A stretch of DNA of 64,000 nt from an uncultured Verrucomicrobiota bacterium (GTDB lineage: Bacteria; Verrucomicrobiota; Verrucomicrobiia; Limisphaerales; UBA9464). How positions within the stretch are numbered: position 1 is the first letter of the stretch; each line of letters opens with the position of its first letter. Where the stretch lies: assembly GCA_903922605.1 (NCBI GenBank), contig CAIXUG010000086.1, positions 157,944 to 221,943 of the forward strand, written 5' to 3'. Below are positions 17,648 through 27,531 of the stretch, piece after piece. A model generated the notes under the pieces. The model had not been told where the DNA came from. It did not search any database and was given only the letters and a program-made list of their open reading frames with translations. Both the position numbers and the translations under genes were made by a program.

Positions 17648-19749
17648 CAGCGTACCTTTGGCAGCAGCAGCCCCAGCAGGTCCTGGATCGCGACCCGCGT
17701 CTGCTGCTGCGTGTCCCGGTCGCGGAGTGTCACGGTGTCGAGCAGCTCCGGCTTCTCTCCCAGAGTGTCGAAGTCAATGGTCACGCCAAACGGCGTGCCC
17801 GCCTCGTCCTGTCGCGCGTAACGGCGACCAATGGCCCCGCCATCGTCGTAGAAGACGGTCATATGGGGCCGCAACAGGTCGCGCACGGCCTTCGCCTTCG
17901 CGACCAGCTCCGGCTTGTTCTTCAGCAGCGGAAAGATGCCGACCTTCACCGGGGCGATGCGCGGATGAAACTTCATCACCACGCGGGTCTCGGATTTGCC
18001 CTTCTCGTCCGTAGTGGTGAGTTCGCTGAAGGCGTTCGCAAGCAGCGCCAGAATGAGGCGGTCCACGCCGGCAGAAGGCTCGATCACATGGGGAATATAC
18101 TGTCCCTTGGCCAGTTTGTCGAAATACACCTTGGCTTCGGCCTCCGCCTGCACCTTCGCGTCGGCTTCAATCGCACCCTTCTTTAGGCAGGCGGTAGTCT
18201 TGCCGGCGACGAACTTCGCCTGCATGGCGGCCTTCTTCGTCTCGTCGAGCTTGCCCCAGGCGGCGCGCAGTTCCTCATCGAACACGCCCATCGTCTTGCC
18301 GGAATGCTTCTCGTGCTGCGTCAGGTCGAAGTCGCCACGCGCGGCGATGCCTTCCAGTTCCTGCGTGCCGAACGGAAACTTGTACAGGATGTCCACACAC
18401 GCCCGCGCGTAGTGCGCCAGCTCCTCCGGCTTCTGCCAGTATTCCTCGAAGCAGTCGCGCGTCAGGCCGATGCCCTCGTAGAAGCGGATGCGCTGCTCCA
18501 CCCAGTACTTGTGCCAGACCTCCCAGCCCCAGTCGGCCTGAGGTTCGCCCTGCCAGGCCTTGTCCGCGGCCTTGGCCACCGAGCCGGCGAGCGCCTCGAC
18601 GGCCTCGTCGGGTTTGATGAAGAACTCCAGCTCCATCTGCTCGAACTCGCGGGAGCGGAAGGTGAAATTACGCGGCGTGACCTCGTTGCGGAAGGCCTTG
18701 CCCATCTGCCCGATGCCGAAGGGCACCTTCTGCCGCGCCGTCTCGTGGACGTTCTTGAACTGCGCAAAGATGGCCTGCGCTGTCTCGGGGCGGAGATAGG
18801 CGATATTGTCATCCGACTCCACCGGGCCGTAGTGGGTCTTGAACATCAGGTTGAACGGACGAGGGTCGGTGAGCAATGAACCATTTTCGGGGTTAAAGCG
18901 CTGCGACAACAGATGCCCTGGCCCAACCTTTTCTGTTCGATCCAGAATTGGATTCGGCCGGATCACGCCAAGCGTTGCATAGTATTGTCTGGCAATTTTA
19001 TGAGCCTTTTCGGGAGATGAATTTTCAGGAATCAAAACCGCAAAAGTTTTGTCTGATTCCCGTTTGCGCTCCAATTCATCAATCCGCGCATTAACTATGG
19101 CTAGTTCTGCGACTAACTCTGTAGCCGAATATCCTGTGACTGATCGCTTTTCAAGCGTTTCCCATTTCGCATATAGGGAGAACAACTCGTCAAATTCACT
19201 ATCGAGTAATCCTGCCAATTCCTGATTTTTGTCTACTTTCGCCTTCAACAGGTCGACCCTTGCACGAAGGGCCGTTTCTTCTTCGCTAGGGCCAACCCAC
19301 TCTGAAGATCCCAACCGAGAGATCGCGAACTGGGCAAGCCGAACCAATTCTTCGGAAAATTCGCGACGTTCTGCGTCAATCGAGGTCTTTGCTCCTGCAT
19401 AATGGTATGCAGTTCCAGTCTGTGGTTCTACTTGATCCGCCCGAAAGCGTTTCTTCGTCAGCAAGCAGTCGGACATCGGGTCCGTGAACGTTGCGACGTG
19501 ACCCGACGCCTCCCAGATCTTCGGGTGCATGATGATCGTCGCCTCCAGACCGGCGACGTCGTCGCGGTGATGGACGATGGTCTTCCACCACTGCTCCTTC
19601 ACGTTGCGCTTCAGCTCCGCGCCGAGCGGGCCGTAATCCCAAAAGCCGTTGATGCCGCCGTAGATCTCCGACGACTGGTACACAAACCCGCGGCGCTTGC
19701 AGAGGCTGACGATCTTCTCCATCAGCACGTTTTCTTTCGGCTCGGACAT
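17647..19749 (-). CDS. glyS: Glycyl-tRNA synthetase (class II, alpha2 type) with large internal insert
   Basis: It charges tRNA-Gly. The N-terminus (MEKIVSLCKRRGFVYQSSEIYGGINGFWDYGPLGAE), DPMSDCLLTKKRFRAD at 90-105, LTDPRPFNLMFKT at 293-305, YLRPETAQAIFAQF and IEPSAGVDRLILALL are the class II dimeric GlyRS motifs. A C-terminal anticodon-binding domain follows. At 700 residues it is much longer than the usual 450-580. Residues about 107-290 (18880-19431) form a helical, partly coiled-coil insert (LRARVDLLKAKVDKNQELAG) whose DNA is markedly AT-richer than the flanks. The catalytic frame is intact on both sides, so the gene is likely functional. Confidence 0.94.
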   Translation of the reverse strand: MSEPKENVLMEKIVSLCKRRGFVYQSSEIYGGINGFWDYGPLGAELKRNVKEQWWKTIVHHRDDVAGLEATIIMHPKIWEASGHVATFTDPMSDCLLTKKRFRADQVEPQTGTAYHYAGAKTSIDAERREFSEELVRLAQFAISRLGSSEWVGPSEEETALRARVDLLKAKVDKNQELAGLLDSEFDELFSLYAKWETLEKRSVTGYSATELVAELAIVNARIDELERKRESDKTFAVLIPENSSPEKAHKIARQYYATLGVIRPNPILDRTEKVGPGHLLSQRFNPENGSLLTDPRPFNLMFKTHYGPVESDDNIAYLRPETAQAIFAQFKNVHETARQKVPFGIGQMGKAFRNEVTPRNFTFRSREFEQMELEFFIKPDEAVEALAGSVAKAADKAWQGEPQADWGWEVWHKYWVEQRIRFYEGIGLTRDCFEEYWQKPEELAHYARACVDILYKFPFGTQELEGIAARGDFDLTQHEKHSGKTMGVFDEELRAAWGKLDETKKAAMQAKFVAGKTTACLKKGAIEADAKVQAEAEAKVYFDKLAKGQYIPHVIEPSAGVDRLILALLANAFSELTTTDEKGKSETRVVMKFHPRIAPVKVGIFPLLKNKPELVAKAKAVRDLLRPHMTVFYDDGGAIGRRYARQDEAGTPFGVTIDFDTLGEKPELLDTVTLRDRDTQQQTRVAIQDLLGLLLPKVR

Positions 19750-19819
19750 AGATTAGGGGCGACGAGCTTCGTTTTCCGCGAGCCGAGTGTCAACCGTGAG
19801 CCGTCACGCCGCGCACTAT

Positions 19820-19834
19820 GCATCTTTTCATCGT
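19820..19834. repeat. 15-base match to the terminus of the 61948-62220 element
   Basis: GCATCTTTTCATCGT in the gap between glyS and the next pseudopilin gene is identical to 15 of the 19 terminal bases of the element at 61948-62220. It looks like a fragment of a further copy; nothing else of that element is visible around it. Confidence 0.45.
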
Positions 19835-19878
19835 CGACACCGACGGCTGATTTCAAGAGGGCGACGCGGGGTGGCCGC

Positions 19879-20712
19879 TCACTTCGGAATCCGCGCGCTG
19901 GTCCGCTGCTGGATCCAGACCAGATCTTGGTTGCCGTTGGCGGGGGTGTTCAGCACGACATAGGCCGTCACCAGAGTGCGTTGATCGTGCCAGCGATGAT
20001 ATTCCGTGTGCCCGTCCGCAAAGGCGAAGGTGTCCCCGGAATCGTGGTGGACAGCCGGCCAGTCGATCCATTGAGGGGTCTGTGCGGAAACCGCGAAGTT
20101 GTCGTCGTTGATCCCGTAGGGATGCTCATCGATGAACGTGAACAGTTGGGCTGGCGTCGGTGCGATCATGTCGGCATAGCGTCCATACGTCAGCCAAGTC
20201 TGGCCGATCGAGTGGCTAGCACTGCCATTCAGCCAGAGGCCATCAACGGCGACGTTTCCAGGCTTTTGGGAATTGGTCCCCACGGCGGCATTCAACGAAT
20301 AACTCCTTGCCTGCGTCGCATACTGGCCAGTGCTGCGTTGGGTCAGGCGGTCGGCTGGACAGTGGTAAACCGTGGGAATACCTCTCAGATAGGGCGTGAG
20401 TTTTGACTTCGCAGGGTCACGCAAAATGGCGGTATTGGTGAAATCAGAAGAGCCGAGGGCCACAATCCCCGCGACCCACTCCTTCGCACTCACCCCGGTG
20501 TTGCCCGGAAACCAACCGCGATTGTCCTCGGCATACAGGGCCATGCCGTGAGTCAGGGCCCGCAGGTTGGCGAGACAGACCGCGGTCTTCGCCGACGACG
20601 GACGTGAGGCCGCAGTGATCAGCGGCAACAGCAGCGCCAGGGCGGCTATCACCGCCAGCAGTTCGGGACGGGTAAATGCGGGGGAAAGTTGAGACGTACG
20701 CTTGTCCTTCAT
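19879..20712 (-). CDS. Divergent pseudopilin-like protein
   Basis: From ATG 20712 (MKDKRTSQLSPAF) the 277-residue protein has a hydrophobic prepilin-like helix, but the usual [10 protein letters not shown] reads FTRPELLAVIAALALLLPLI. The methylation/cleavage motif is therefore altered, while the Glu at position +5 is kept. The remainder is the DUF1559-like body, with CLANLRALTHGMALYAEDN, YHCPADRLT and a closing FAFADGHTEYHRWHD. It may still be processed by prepilin peptidase. Role unknown. Confidence 0.78.
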   Translation of the reverse strand: MKDKRTSQLSPAFTRPELLAVIAALALLLPLITAASRPSSAKTAVCLANLRALTHGMALYAEDNRGWFPGNTGVSAKEWVAGIVALGSSDFTNTAILRDPAKSKLTPYLRGIPTVYHCPADRLTQRSTGQYATQARSYSLNAAVGTNSQKPGNVAVDGLWLNGSASHSIGQTWLTYGRYADMIAPTPAQLFTFIDEHPYGINDDNFAVSAQTPQWIDWPAVHHDSGDTFAFADGHTEYHRWHDQRTLVTAYVVLNTPANGNQDLVWIQQRTSARIPK

Positions 20713-20911
20713 GAAGGTGACTGGATCGCGTTGGAAGCTAGGGAAAATGCAGGCCATTTCGCGAGCCAAAAACCGGAAGTCCGACTTGGTGTGGCGAACT
20801 CGCAGGGCGGAACAGCGCCGATCTCCCCTTCCCGTCCTAGCCCGCCCGGGTTAATCCTGCGCCATCGACACCGCCGTCCCATCTCGTCCTGCCGAAGTCA
20901 CCGGCCCACCG

Positions 20912-22000
20912 GTGCCGGGCACGTCGTGGCGAGCGCTGGCGTTCGGGGCGCTGTGGACACTCGTGGGTCTCGCCTTTGCCGGGCAGCTCTATCTCACGCA
21001 GACCAAGCTCGGCACCCCGGTCACCTGGCAGTTCGCGGTCACGAGGTCGCTGGCGGACTGGTACGTGTTCGCCCTGCTCTCGTTGCCGGCGATCGCTTTC
21101 GCCCGGAAGTTTCCGCTCGGCAGCGCACCACTAAGGCTACTTTTCGCGGTCCATCTGGTGGCCAGCCTCGTGTTCTCGCTCGTATGGATGCTCCTGCGCG
21201 CCGGCGTGGCCGTGTGGCTAGAAAACCAGTCCTTCACCGACACGCTGCAACACGCGCTCGTGGCCACGCTGTTCTTTAACCTCCTGGTCTATTGGGTCGT
21301 CGTGGCGGTGGCGCATGCCGTGGGGTTCTACCGCAGTCTCCGGGAGCGCGAACGACGCACGCTGGAGCTGGAGAAGCATGTCACCGAGGCACGCCTGCTC
21401 GCCTTGCAGATGCAGCTCAACCCGCACTTCCTTTTCAACGCCCTCCACGGCATCAGCGCGCTCATGTACCGCGACGTGGACGCCGCCGACCGGATGCTCG
21501 TGCGCCTCAGCGAGTTGCTTCGTCACGCGCTCGATCGCACCGACGCCCAGCGGGTGCCTCTGCGCGACGAACTGGCCTTTCTCGACCGTTACCTGGAACT
21601 GGAACAGATCCGCTTCGGCGACCGCCTGAGTGTGCGGCACGCCATCGAGGATGCCGTCCGCGACGCCCTCGTGCCCAACCTGATCCTGCAACCGCTGGTC
21701 GAGAACGCGCTGAAACACGGCATCGAGCCGCAGGTGAAACCAGGCGTCATCACCCTGCGGGCCCACCTCGTGGACGGACACCGCGTACGTCTCGAAGTCG
21801 AGGACAACGGACGCGGCCTCGCCCCCGGAAAATCCGCCGAAGGCGGCATCGGCACAGCCAACTCGCGCAGCCGCCTCACTCAGCTCTACGGTCCGAGGGC
21901 GCAGATCGAGTTTCTGCCCGGCGCAGACGGCGGCCTGCGTGTCGTCATGGAATTTCCGTTCGAGCAGAACGCGTTGACATCCTCCCACACTCGCGACTGA
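20912..22000 (+). CDS. LytS/YehU-type sensor histidine kinase
   Basis: The 362-residue protein (GTG start) has four predicted membrane segments in residues 1-140 and a coiled linker ([23 protein letters not shown]). The His_kinase domain of the LytS class follows, with phospho-acceptor His172 in [12 protein letters not shown], and then an ATPase domain with ENALKHGIE and [11 protein letters not shown]. No LytTR response regulator is adjacent, which is unusual for the class. The next gene is a secreted glycoside hydrolase. The start is uncertain because the frame extends upstream without an ATG. Confidence 0.88.
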   Translation: MPGTSWRALAFGALWTLVGLAFAGQLYLTQTKLGTPVTWQFAVTRSLADWYVFALLSLPAIAFARKFPLGSAPLRLLFAVHLVASLVFSLVWMLLRAGVAVWLENQSFTDTLQHALVATLFFNLLVYWVVVAVAHAVGFYRSLRERERRTLELEKHVTEARLLALQMQLNPHFLFNALHGISALMYRDVDAADRMLVRLSELLRHALDRTDAQRVPLRDELAFLDRYLELEQIRFGDRLSVRHAIEDAVRDALVPNLILQPLVENALKHGIEPQVKPGVITLRAHLVDGHRVRLEVEDNGRGLAPGKSAEGGIGTANSRSRLTQLYGPRAQIEFLPGADGGLRVVMEFPFEQNALTSSHTRD

Positions 22001-22005
22001 TTTCT

Positions 22006-23439
22006 ATGCCCGCGTCCATGAACCCTGTCCTCCCTTTCCGGCAATTCATCCTCGCTCTGGCCTTGGCACTGATGACGCCGGTTTTCGCCACCAGCGCCAC
22101 CCCGCTGCCCAAGCTCAAGGTCAGTGACAACCATCACTTCCTGATCACCGAAACGGGCCAGCCGTTCTTCTGGCTGGGCGACACCGCGTGGGAAATCTTC
22201 CACCGGCTCAACCGGGAGGATACCGAGATCTATCTCAAAAACCGTGCTGCCCTGCGCTTCACCCTGATCCAGGCGGTGGCGCTGGCGGAGTTCGACGGGC
22301 TCACCGAACCCAATGCTTACGGGGAAAAACCGCTGATCGACAACGATCCCACCAAACCCAACGAGGCGTACTTCAAACATGTGGACTGGATCGTCGCGAA
22401 AGCGAACGAGCTGGGGCTTTACATCGGTTTCCTCCCGACGTGGGGCGACAAGTGGAACAAGAAATGGGGCGTCGGCCCGGAGATCTTCACCCCGCAAACC
22501 GCCGAAACTTACGGCGAATGGATTGGGCGACGCTACCGGGATGCCGGTCTGGTCTGGATCCTTGGAGGTGACCGGCCGGTGGAGAATGACGCCCAGAAGG
22601 AAATCCTGCGGGCCATGGCGCGCGGCCTCCGTCGGGGTGACGGAGGTGCACATCTCATCACCCTGCATCCCACGGGCGGGTCCGGTTCGGCGCAGAGTTT
22701 CCACAATGAAGAATGGCTCGACCTCAACCTGCGGCAGAACGGCCATCAGGCGGAGTTCACCGGCCGCTACGACCAGACGCGCGTGGATTACGACCGCATC
22801 CCGGCCAAGCCGGTGATCGACGCCGAGCCGATCTACGAGGGGCACCCGATTTCGTTTGATGCGAAGCGCTTTGGACATTCGGTCGCCGCCGACGTGCGGC
22901 GGCCGCTCTATTGGGATCTTTTCGGCGGCGCCTGCGGCCATACGTACGGGCATCATTCCGTCTGGCAGATGTGGACGTCCGAACGAAAGCCCGTGAACAA
23001 CCCGCTGATGGTCTGGACCGACGCGATCAACGAGCCTGGCGCCCGCCAGATGCAATATGGCCGCGCCCTGATCGAGTCGCGCCCCTTCCTCACGCGCGTG
23101 CCCGATGATTCGGTGATTGTGACGGACCGTGTTGCGACCAGCGTGCCGGGCGCTGGCCGCTACCGCTTCGCCGCCACCCGCAACGAAGACGGCGCGTATG
23201 CCTTCGTGTACGTGCCCACGGGCCGGGCCTTCAGCGTGGATTTGACCAAGCTCAGCGGCAGCGAAGTGCGAGCCTGGTGGTTCAACCCGCGCGATGGCTC
23301 GGCCAGCGAGATCGGGACCTTCCGCAAGGAAGGCACACGCCAATTTATGCCGCCAAGTCCGGACAGCGGGCACGACTGGGTGCTGGTGCTGGATGATGCT
23401 GCGCGCAACTTCCCCGCTCCGGGAACGCCGCTCCACTGA
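22006..23439 (+). CDS. Secreted GH140/apiosidase-like glycoside hydrolase (DUF4038 + collagen-binding-like domain)
   Basis: The 477-residue protein has a signal peptide ([15 protein letters not shown]). Its DUF4038 TIM-barrel starts with [19 protein letters not shown] and [19 protein letters not shown], continues through VWILGGDRP and [12 protein letters not shown] (likely acid/base and nucleophile region), and ends in a beta-sandwich domain of the putative collagen-binding type ([22 protein letters not shown]). GH140 enzymes remove apiose from rhamnogalacturonan II; that specificity is inferred from fold. The frame stays open far upstream over the kinase gene, but the ATG at 22006 is the sensible start. 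It follows the kinase by five bases. Confidence 0.85.
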   Translation: MPASMNPVLPFRQFILALALALMTPVFATSATPLPKLKVSDNHHFLITETGQPFFWLGDTAWEIFHRLNREDTEIYLKNRAALRFTLIQAVALAEFDGLTEPNAYGEKPLIDNDPTKPNEAYFKHVDWIVAKANELGLYIGFLPTWGDKWNKKWGVGPEIFTPQTAETYGEWIGRRYRDAGLVWILGGDRPVENDAQKEILRAMARGLRRGDGGAHLITLHPTGGSGSAQSFHNEEWLDLNLRQNGHQAEFTGRYDQTRVDYDRIPAKPVIDAEPIYEGHPISFDAKRFGHSVAADVRRPLYWDLFGGACGHTYGHHSVWQMWTSERKPVNNPLMVWTDAINEPGARQMQYGRALIESRPFLTRVPDDSVIVTDRVATSVPGAGRYRFAATRNEDGAYAFVYVPTGRAFSVDLTKLSGSEVRAWWFNPRDGSASEIGTFRKEGTRQFMPPSPDSGHDWVLVLDDAARNFPAPGTPLH

Positions 23440-23441
23440 TC

Positions 23442-24560
23442 ATGTCCGCATCTCCGGAACCGCCGACGCTCCGTCAGATCAGCCCGACGGAAGCGGAGTT
23501 CCGTGGTCGCCGCCTCGTTTACTTTGGGGGCAGCGATTACTTCCGGCTCTCGTGGCATGGGCGTGTGCGCGCCGCCGTGGCGGAAGCCGCCGCCGAGGAA
23601 GGCCACAACGTGGCCGCCTCACGCATGACCACTGGCAACCACCCGATTTACGCCGAACTCGAACGCTCACTGGCAAAGTTCTTCGGCTTCCCCGCCGCCC
23701 TGCTCACGGCGACCGGCTACACCGCACCGCTCACCGCCGCGCAGGCACTCAGTGGGTTGGTCACTCATGTGATCGTGGACGAACGTGCGCACAGCTGCCT
23801 CAAGGACGCCGCGCGACTGCTCGAGGTCGAAACGGTCTTCTTTGCCCACCGCGACCCGGAAGCTTTAAAACAGGCCATCCGCGCATGCGGCAAGAAATCC
23901 AATCCGCTGGTTCTGACTGACGGGCTTTCGCCGCTCGAAGGCACAGTGCCCCCTCTCACAGAATACCTCACCGTGCTGCCGCCCGACGGCCTGCTGCTGG
24001 TCGATGATGCGCACGGCGTCGGCACGTTGGGCCGGCGAGGTCGCGGAGTGATTGAAACGTTATCGCGACGCGATCAACGGGTGGTGCTCACAGTGACGCT
24101 GAGCAAGGCGCTGGGTGCTTACGGCGGCGCCGTGCTGGGACCAAGATGGCTGCGCGAACGCGCCCTCACACAGAGCGGCATCCATTCCGGCAGCACACCG
24201 TTGCCACCGCCGCTGGCAGCGGGTGCATTGGCCGCGCTAGATCTGTTGCATGCTGACGGCACGGAGCTGCGCATGCGTCTCCGGGCAAACGTGCTGGCCG
24301 TAAAGGAAGTGTTTCGCCCCAGCCGACCCGACTGGCTCAGCCGGCCTGGCCCGACCTTTTCCGTCGCCCTGCGCGATAGCCGGCGGCAGAAGCAGTTTCA
24401 GCGCACCCTGCTGGTCGCGGGCATCTACCCCACACTCATCCGTTACCGCAACGGTCCGGCGGATTCGTTCTTCCGCTTCGCCATTTCCAGCGAGCATTCC
24501 GTTTCGCAACTCACGGCCTTGCGGGGGGTGCTGGCGCAGTTCACCGGCGATTTTCTCTGA
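23442..24560 (+). CDS. Alpha-oxoamine synthase (8-amino-7-oxononanoate synthase-like paralogue)
   Basis: This 372-residue PLP enzyme of the AONS/KBL family has VDDAHGVGTLG at 187-197 and the PLP-binding lysine Lys222 in TLSKALGAYGG. The family condenses an acyl-CoA or acyl-ACP with an amino acid. A closer match to canonical BioF is encoded at 50838 beside bioA, so this copy may serve another product. It starts two bases after the hydrolase stop, suggesting co-transcription. Its N-terminal segment is shorter than in BioF, with MTTGNHPIYAELERSLAKFFG replacing the usual SGNHPLH region. Confidence 0.85.
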   Translation: MSASPEPPTLRQISPTEAEFRGRRLVYFGGSDYFRLSWHGRVRAAVAEAAAEEGHNVAASRMTTGNHPIYAELERSLAKFFGFPAALLTATGYTAPLTAAQALSGLVTHVIVDERAHSCLKDAARLLEVETVFFAHRDPEALKQAIRACGKKSNPLVLTDGLSPLEGTVPPLTEYLTVLPPDGLLLVDDAHGVGTLGRRGRGVIETLSRRDQRVVLTVTLSKALGAYGGAVLGPRWLRERALTQSGIHSGSTPLPPPLAAGALAALDLLHADGTELRMRLRANVLAVKEVFRPSRPDWLSRPGPTFSVALRDSRRQKQFQRTLLVAGIYPTLIRYRNGPADSFFRFAISSEHSVSQLTALRGVLAQFTGDFL

Positions 24561-24566
24561 ACAGGC

Positions 24567-25466
24567 TTACTTGGCAGCGGACACTACAGTCAGCACGACC
24601 GCCCCGATGATAAGCACCGTGCCCGCCAGCCGGCGTCCGAACACACCTTTCGCCGCCTCCGCCCTCTCCGTGTTGCCGAGGCCGCTGCCGATCAGCCACA
24701 CCAGCGCGAGCGCCCAGAGGCCGCGCGACGTGTAAACGACATTCACGCCGGTGGCATCGTGCGACCAGCCGATCGTCCCGGAAATCAGCATGGACTGCCC
24801 GGCGGTCATCGCCGCCCCGGCGAGGAGCCACCGCCACGCGGCCAAGGGTGCGTTGAAGCCGGCGCGTCCCACCCAGGGCAACAGAAAGAGCGATTGCAGC
24901 GTGACCGCCGCAAACATCAGCGGCAGGAACCGCCAGAGGCCGAAACTGGTCGCCCAGTGTTGCAGCAGCAGGTCGCATAGGGCGAAAGACAGCCCGCTCA
25001 TCAAGGCCAGCATCACGCCGACCAACGGTCGCTGAGCCGAACTGCGACCGTCCACGCTCATCACCCAAACTCCCGCCGTGGTCAGGAGGGCCGCTACGCC
25101 ATCCACCGGGCGCAGGGTCGCGCCGAAGCAAACCCAGCCCAGCAGCACCACGAAGATGACCTTGGTGCTGAGCATCGGCGTGACCAGCGAGACGTCGCTG
25201 AAACGCAGCGCGAGAAAATTGGCGAGCTGGCCAAGAAAATACGCACCCCCGGCCAGGAAGGGCTGATACCAGCGGTTCCAATGCACTTGCCCCGGCCCGA
25301 AGAACAATAGCGGCAGAAAAGCGAGGCCGACCGTGCAGTTGGTCGTGAACAGCGTCAGCGGCAGGATGGCTCCTTCGCGGAAGGAGCGCTTCAGGCAGAG
25401 CGATCCCAGCGCAAAGATGCCGCCCGCGAGAAACGGGAGGGCGAGATAGAAAGGGGCGGCGTGCAA
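24567..25466 (-). CDS. DMT-superfamily (EamA-type) permease
   Basis: The 299-residue protein has about ten hydrophobic segments arranged as two EamA-like repeats: one from FYLALPFLAGGIFALGSL to LLTTAGVWVMSVDG, the second from PLVGVMLALMSGLSFALCDLL to the C-terminus. Members export or import small metabolites; the substrate cannot be told. It is convergent with the preceding aminotransferase-like gene (6-base gap) and divergent from the GMC oxidoreductase, with a palindromic element in the shared upstream region. Confidence 0.85.
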   Translation of the reverse strand: MHAAPFYLALPFLAGGIFALGSLCLKRSFREGAILPLTLFTTNCTVGLAFLPLLFFGPGQVHWNRWYQPFLAGGAYFLGQLANFLALRFSDVSLVTPMLSTKVIFVVLLGWVCFGATLRPVDGVAALLTTAGVWVMSVDGRSSAQRPLVGVMLALMSGLSFALCDLLLQHWATSFGLWRFLPLMFAAVTLQSLFLLPWVGRAGFNAPLAAWRWLLAGAAMTAGQSMLISGTIGWSHDATGVNVVYTSRGLWALALVWLIGSGLGNTERAEAAKGVFGRRLAGTVLIIGAVVLTVVSAAK

Positions 25467-25495
25467 GAGCGTCCGAAATGAGGGTTTTCAAAGCT

Positions 25496-25606
25496 CCAAA
25501 TTCAAAGCTCAAAGTTCAAATAAAACACCGGTGTCCAGCCTCCAGAGCCCAAAGACGTTCAGGAGAGCAGGAAGCGGCTCATTTGAGCTTTGAGCTTTGA
25601 ATTTGG
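25496..25606. repeat. Hairpin element of the TTTGAGC family between divergent genes
   Basis: Two 26-base arms, 25496-25521 and 25581-25606, are inverted copies with one mismatch, separated by a 59-base GC-rich spacer. Each arm is built from TTTGAGC units and ends in CCAAATT. The element fills most of the space between the DMT permease and GMC oxidoreductase starts, so both promoters must cope with it. Confidence 0.85.
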
Positions 25607-25657
25607 CGCCCCATTCCGCGGCTTGATGCGGCCACGTTGCCTGTTCAAACTTCACCC

Positions 25658-27511
25658 ATGCCGTTTGTCACGAGTTCAAAGACGAAGCCCCAGTATGATG
25701 TCATCATCGTTGGTTCCGGTGCCGGCGGCGGGATGAGTGCCTATGTGCTCGCCCTTTCCGGTGTGAAGGTGCTGATGCTCGAGGCCGGCCGGAATTACGA
25801 TCCGGTCAAGGAACCGGCGATGTTCCAGACGCCGGCCCAGGCCCCTCTCCGCGCCGCAGCCACACCGGACAAACACTTCGGCTTCCACGACGCCACCGTG
25901 GATGGTGGCTGGACCAATCCCGGTGAACCCTACATGACCCGCCGCAGCGATAAACCTGCGGACACCTACCATGAGGCCAAGGACTGGGTGGCCTTCGGGT
26001 CGAAGCAGGAATGGATCTGGTGGCGTCCCCGAATGCTGGGCGGACGCACGAACCACTGGGGCCGCATCGCGCTCCGCATGGGACCGTACGACTTCAAGCC
26101 GAAGTCCCGCGACGGGCTCGGGCTGGATTGGCCCCTCAATTACGAGGATCTTGCGCCGTATTACGACAAGGTCGAATCGCTCATCGGCGTGTGGGGCACG
26201 AACGAGGGTCTGGAGAACACCCCCGATTCGCCGAACAACTCGCTGCTGCCCGCGCCGCGTCCGCGAGTGCCCGAGATGCTGATCAAAAAGCAGGCGGCCA
26301 AGCTCGGCATCCCGGTGATCCCGTCACACATGGCGATCACGTCGCGGAAGATCAACGGCCAGCGCGTGGCCAAGCTGCTCCACCCGGACGATCCCGCAGC
26401 CCAAAAACTCAGCGCCGACGCGACCAACGCACGGCAGGCCTGCTTTTGGGCCACGCCCTGCGGACGCGGCTGCAGCATCAAGGCGAACTACCAGTCCACG
26501 ACCGTCCACCTACCCCCCGCCCTCGCCAGCGGCAATCTTGACATCGTGACCGATGCCATGGTCCGGGAAGTGAGCGTGGATGAGAACGGGAAGGCGACGG
26601 GCGTCTATTACGTGGACAAGACCACGAAGCAGGACGTCCACGTGCAGGGCCGCATCGTGATTCTCGCCGCCAGTGGCTGCGAATCCGCCCGCATCCTGCT
26701 CAATTCCAAGTCGGCGCGCTTCCCCTACGGCCTCGCCAACTCCAGCGGCAACGTCGGCCGCTATCTCATGGACACTGTGGGTGCCGGCCTGACCGGGCAG
26801 ATTCCAGCGTTGGAAAACCTGCCGGCCTTCAACGACGAGGGCGCAGGCGGCTCCATGCACAGCTACGTGCCGTGGTGGCTCTACAAGGACCAGCTCGCCG
26901 GCAAGCTCGGCTTTGCGCGCGGCTACCACATCGAGATCGGCACCGGACGCCAGATGCCGGGCGCGGCCTCAATGAGCCTCATTGACGACCTCAGCCAGGG
27001 CGCCTACGGCAAGCGCTACAAGGAAGAGGCACGCCGCTACTATGGCTCGACCATTCACCTGGCCGGTCGCGGGGAGATGATCCCGAACGACAACAGCTAC
27101 TGCGAAGTTGATCCTGATAAAAAAGACGCCTGGGGCATCCCGGTGCTGCGCTTCAAGTTCAAGTGGAGCGAACACGAGATCAAACAGGCCGCCCACATGC
27201 ACGCGACCTTCAAGGAGCTGATCGAGACGATGGGCGGCAAGGTGCTCGGCACGCCCCAAAGCAACGGCAACAAGGCCATCTACCCCGGGGGCGGCATCAT
27301 CCACGAGGTGGGCACAACCTGCATGGGGGCGGACCCCAAGGCGACGGTGCTGAATTCCCATTGCCAGGCGTGGGATGTGAAGAATCTCTTCGTCACCGAT
27401 GGCGGCCCGTTCGTGAGCAACGCCGACAAGAACCCGACGCTCTCCATCATGGCCCTGGCGTGGCGCACCTGCGACTACGTGATGGCGGAAATGAAGAAGG
27501 GAAATATTTGA
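25658..27511 (+). CDS. GMC-family oxidoreductase
   Basis: This is a 617-residue flavoprotein dehydrogenase from ATG 25658 (MPFVTSSKTKPQYD; an in-frame start at 25637 adds seven residues). The Rossmann FAD motif VIIVGSGAGGGMSAYVLA is at about 16-33, RMLGGRTNHWGR is near residue 130, and the C-terminal GMC block contains IIHEVGTTCMGADP and VTDGGPFVSNADKNPTLSIMALA. It has no signal peptide of its own. The next gene is the gluconate-dehydrogenase subunit 3 type partner with a Tat-like signal, so the complex may be exported by hitch-hiking. The substrate is probably a sugar or polyol, unproven. Confidence 0.9.
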   Translation: MPFVTSSKTKPQYDVIIVGSGAGGGMSAYVLALSGVKVLMLEAGRNYDPVKEPAMFQTPAQAPLRAAATPDKHFGFHDATVDGGWTNPGEPYMTRRSDKPADTYHEAKDWVAFGSKQEWIWWRPRMLGGRTNHWGRIALRMGPYDFKPKSRDGLGLDWPLNYEDLAPYYDKVESLIGVWGTNEGLENTPDSPNNSLLPAPRPRVPEMLIKKQAAKLGIPVIPSHMAITSRKINGQRVAKLLHPDDPAAQKLSADATNARQACFWATPCGRGCSIKANYQSTTVHLPPALASGNLDIVTDAMVREVSVDENGKATGVYYVDKTTKQDVHVQGRIVILAASGCESARILLNSKSARFPYGLANSSGNVGRYLMDTVGAGLTGQIPALENLPAFNDEGAGGSMHSYVPWWLYKDQLAGKLGFARGYHIEIGTGRQMPGAASMSLIDDLSQGAYGKRYKEEARRYYGSTIHLAGRGEMIPNDNSYCEVDPDKKDAWGIPVLRFKFKWSEHEIKQAAHMHATFKELIETMGGKVLGTPQSNGNKAIYPGGGIIHEVGTTCMGADPKATVLNSHCQAWDVKNLFVTDGGPFVSNADKNPTLSIMALAWRTCDYVMAEMKKGNI

Positions 27512-27531
27512 ACCACGAGTCCTTGACGCGC

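Noticed and set aside
18880..19431. Intein in glyS
   Set aside because: No Cys/Ser at the left border with an HN-Cys/Ser/Thr at the right border, and no splicing or homing motifs.
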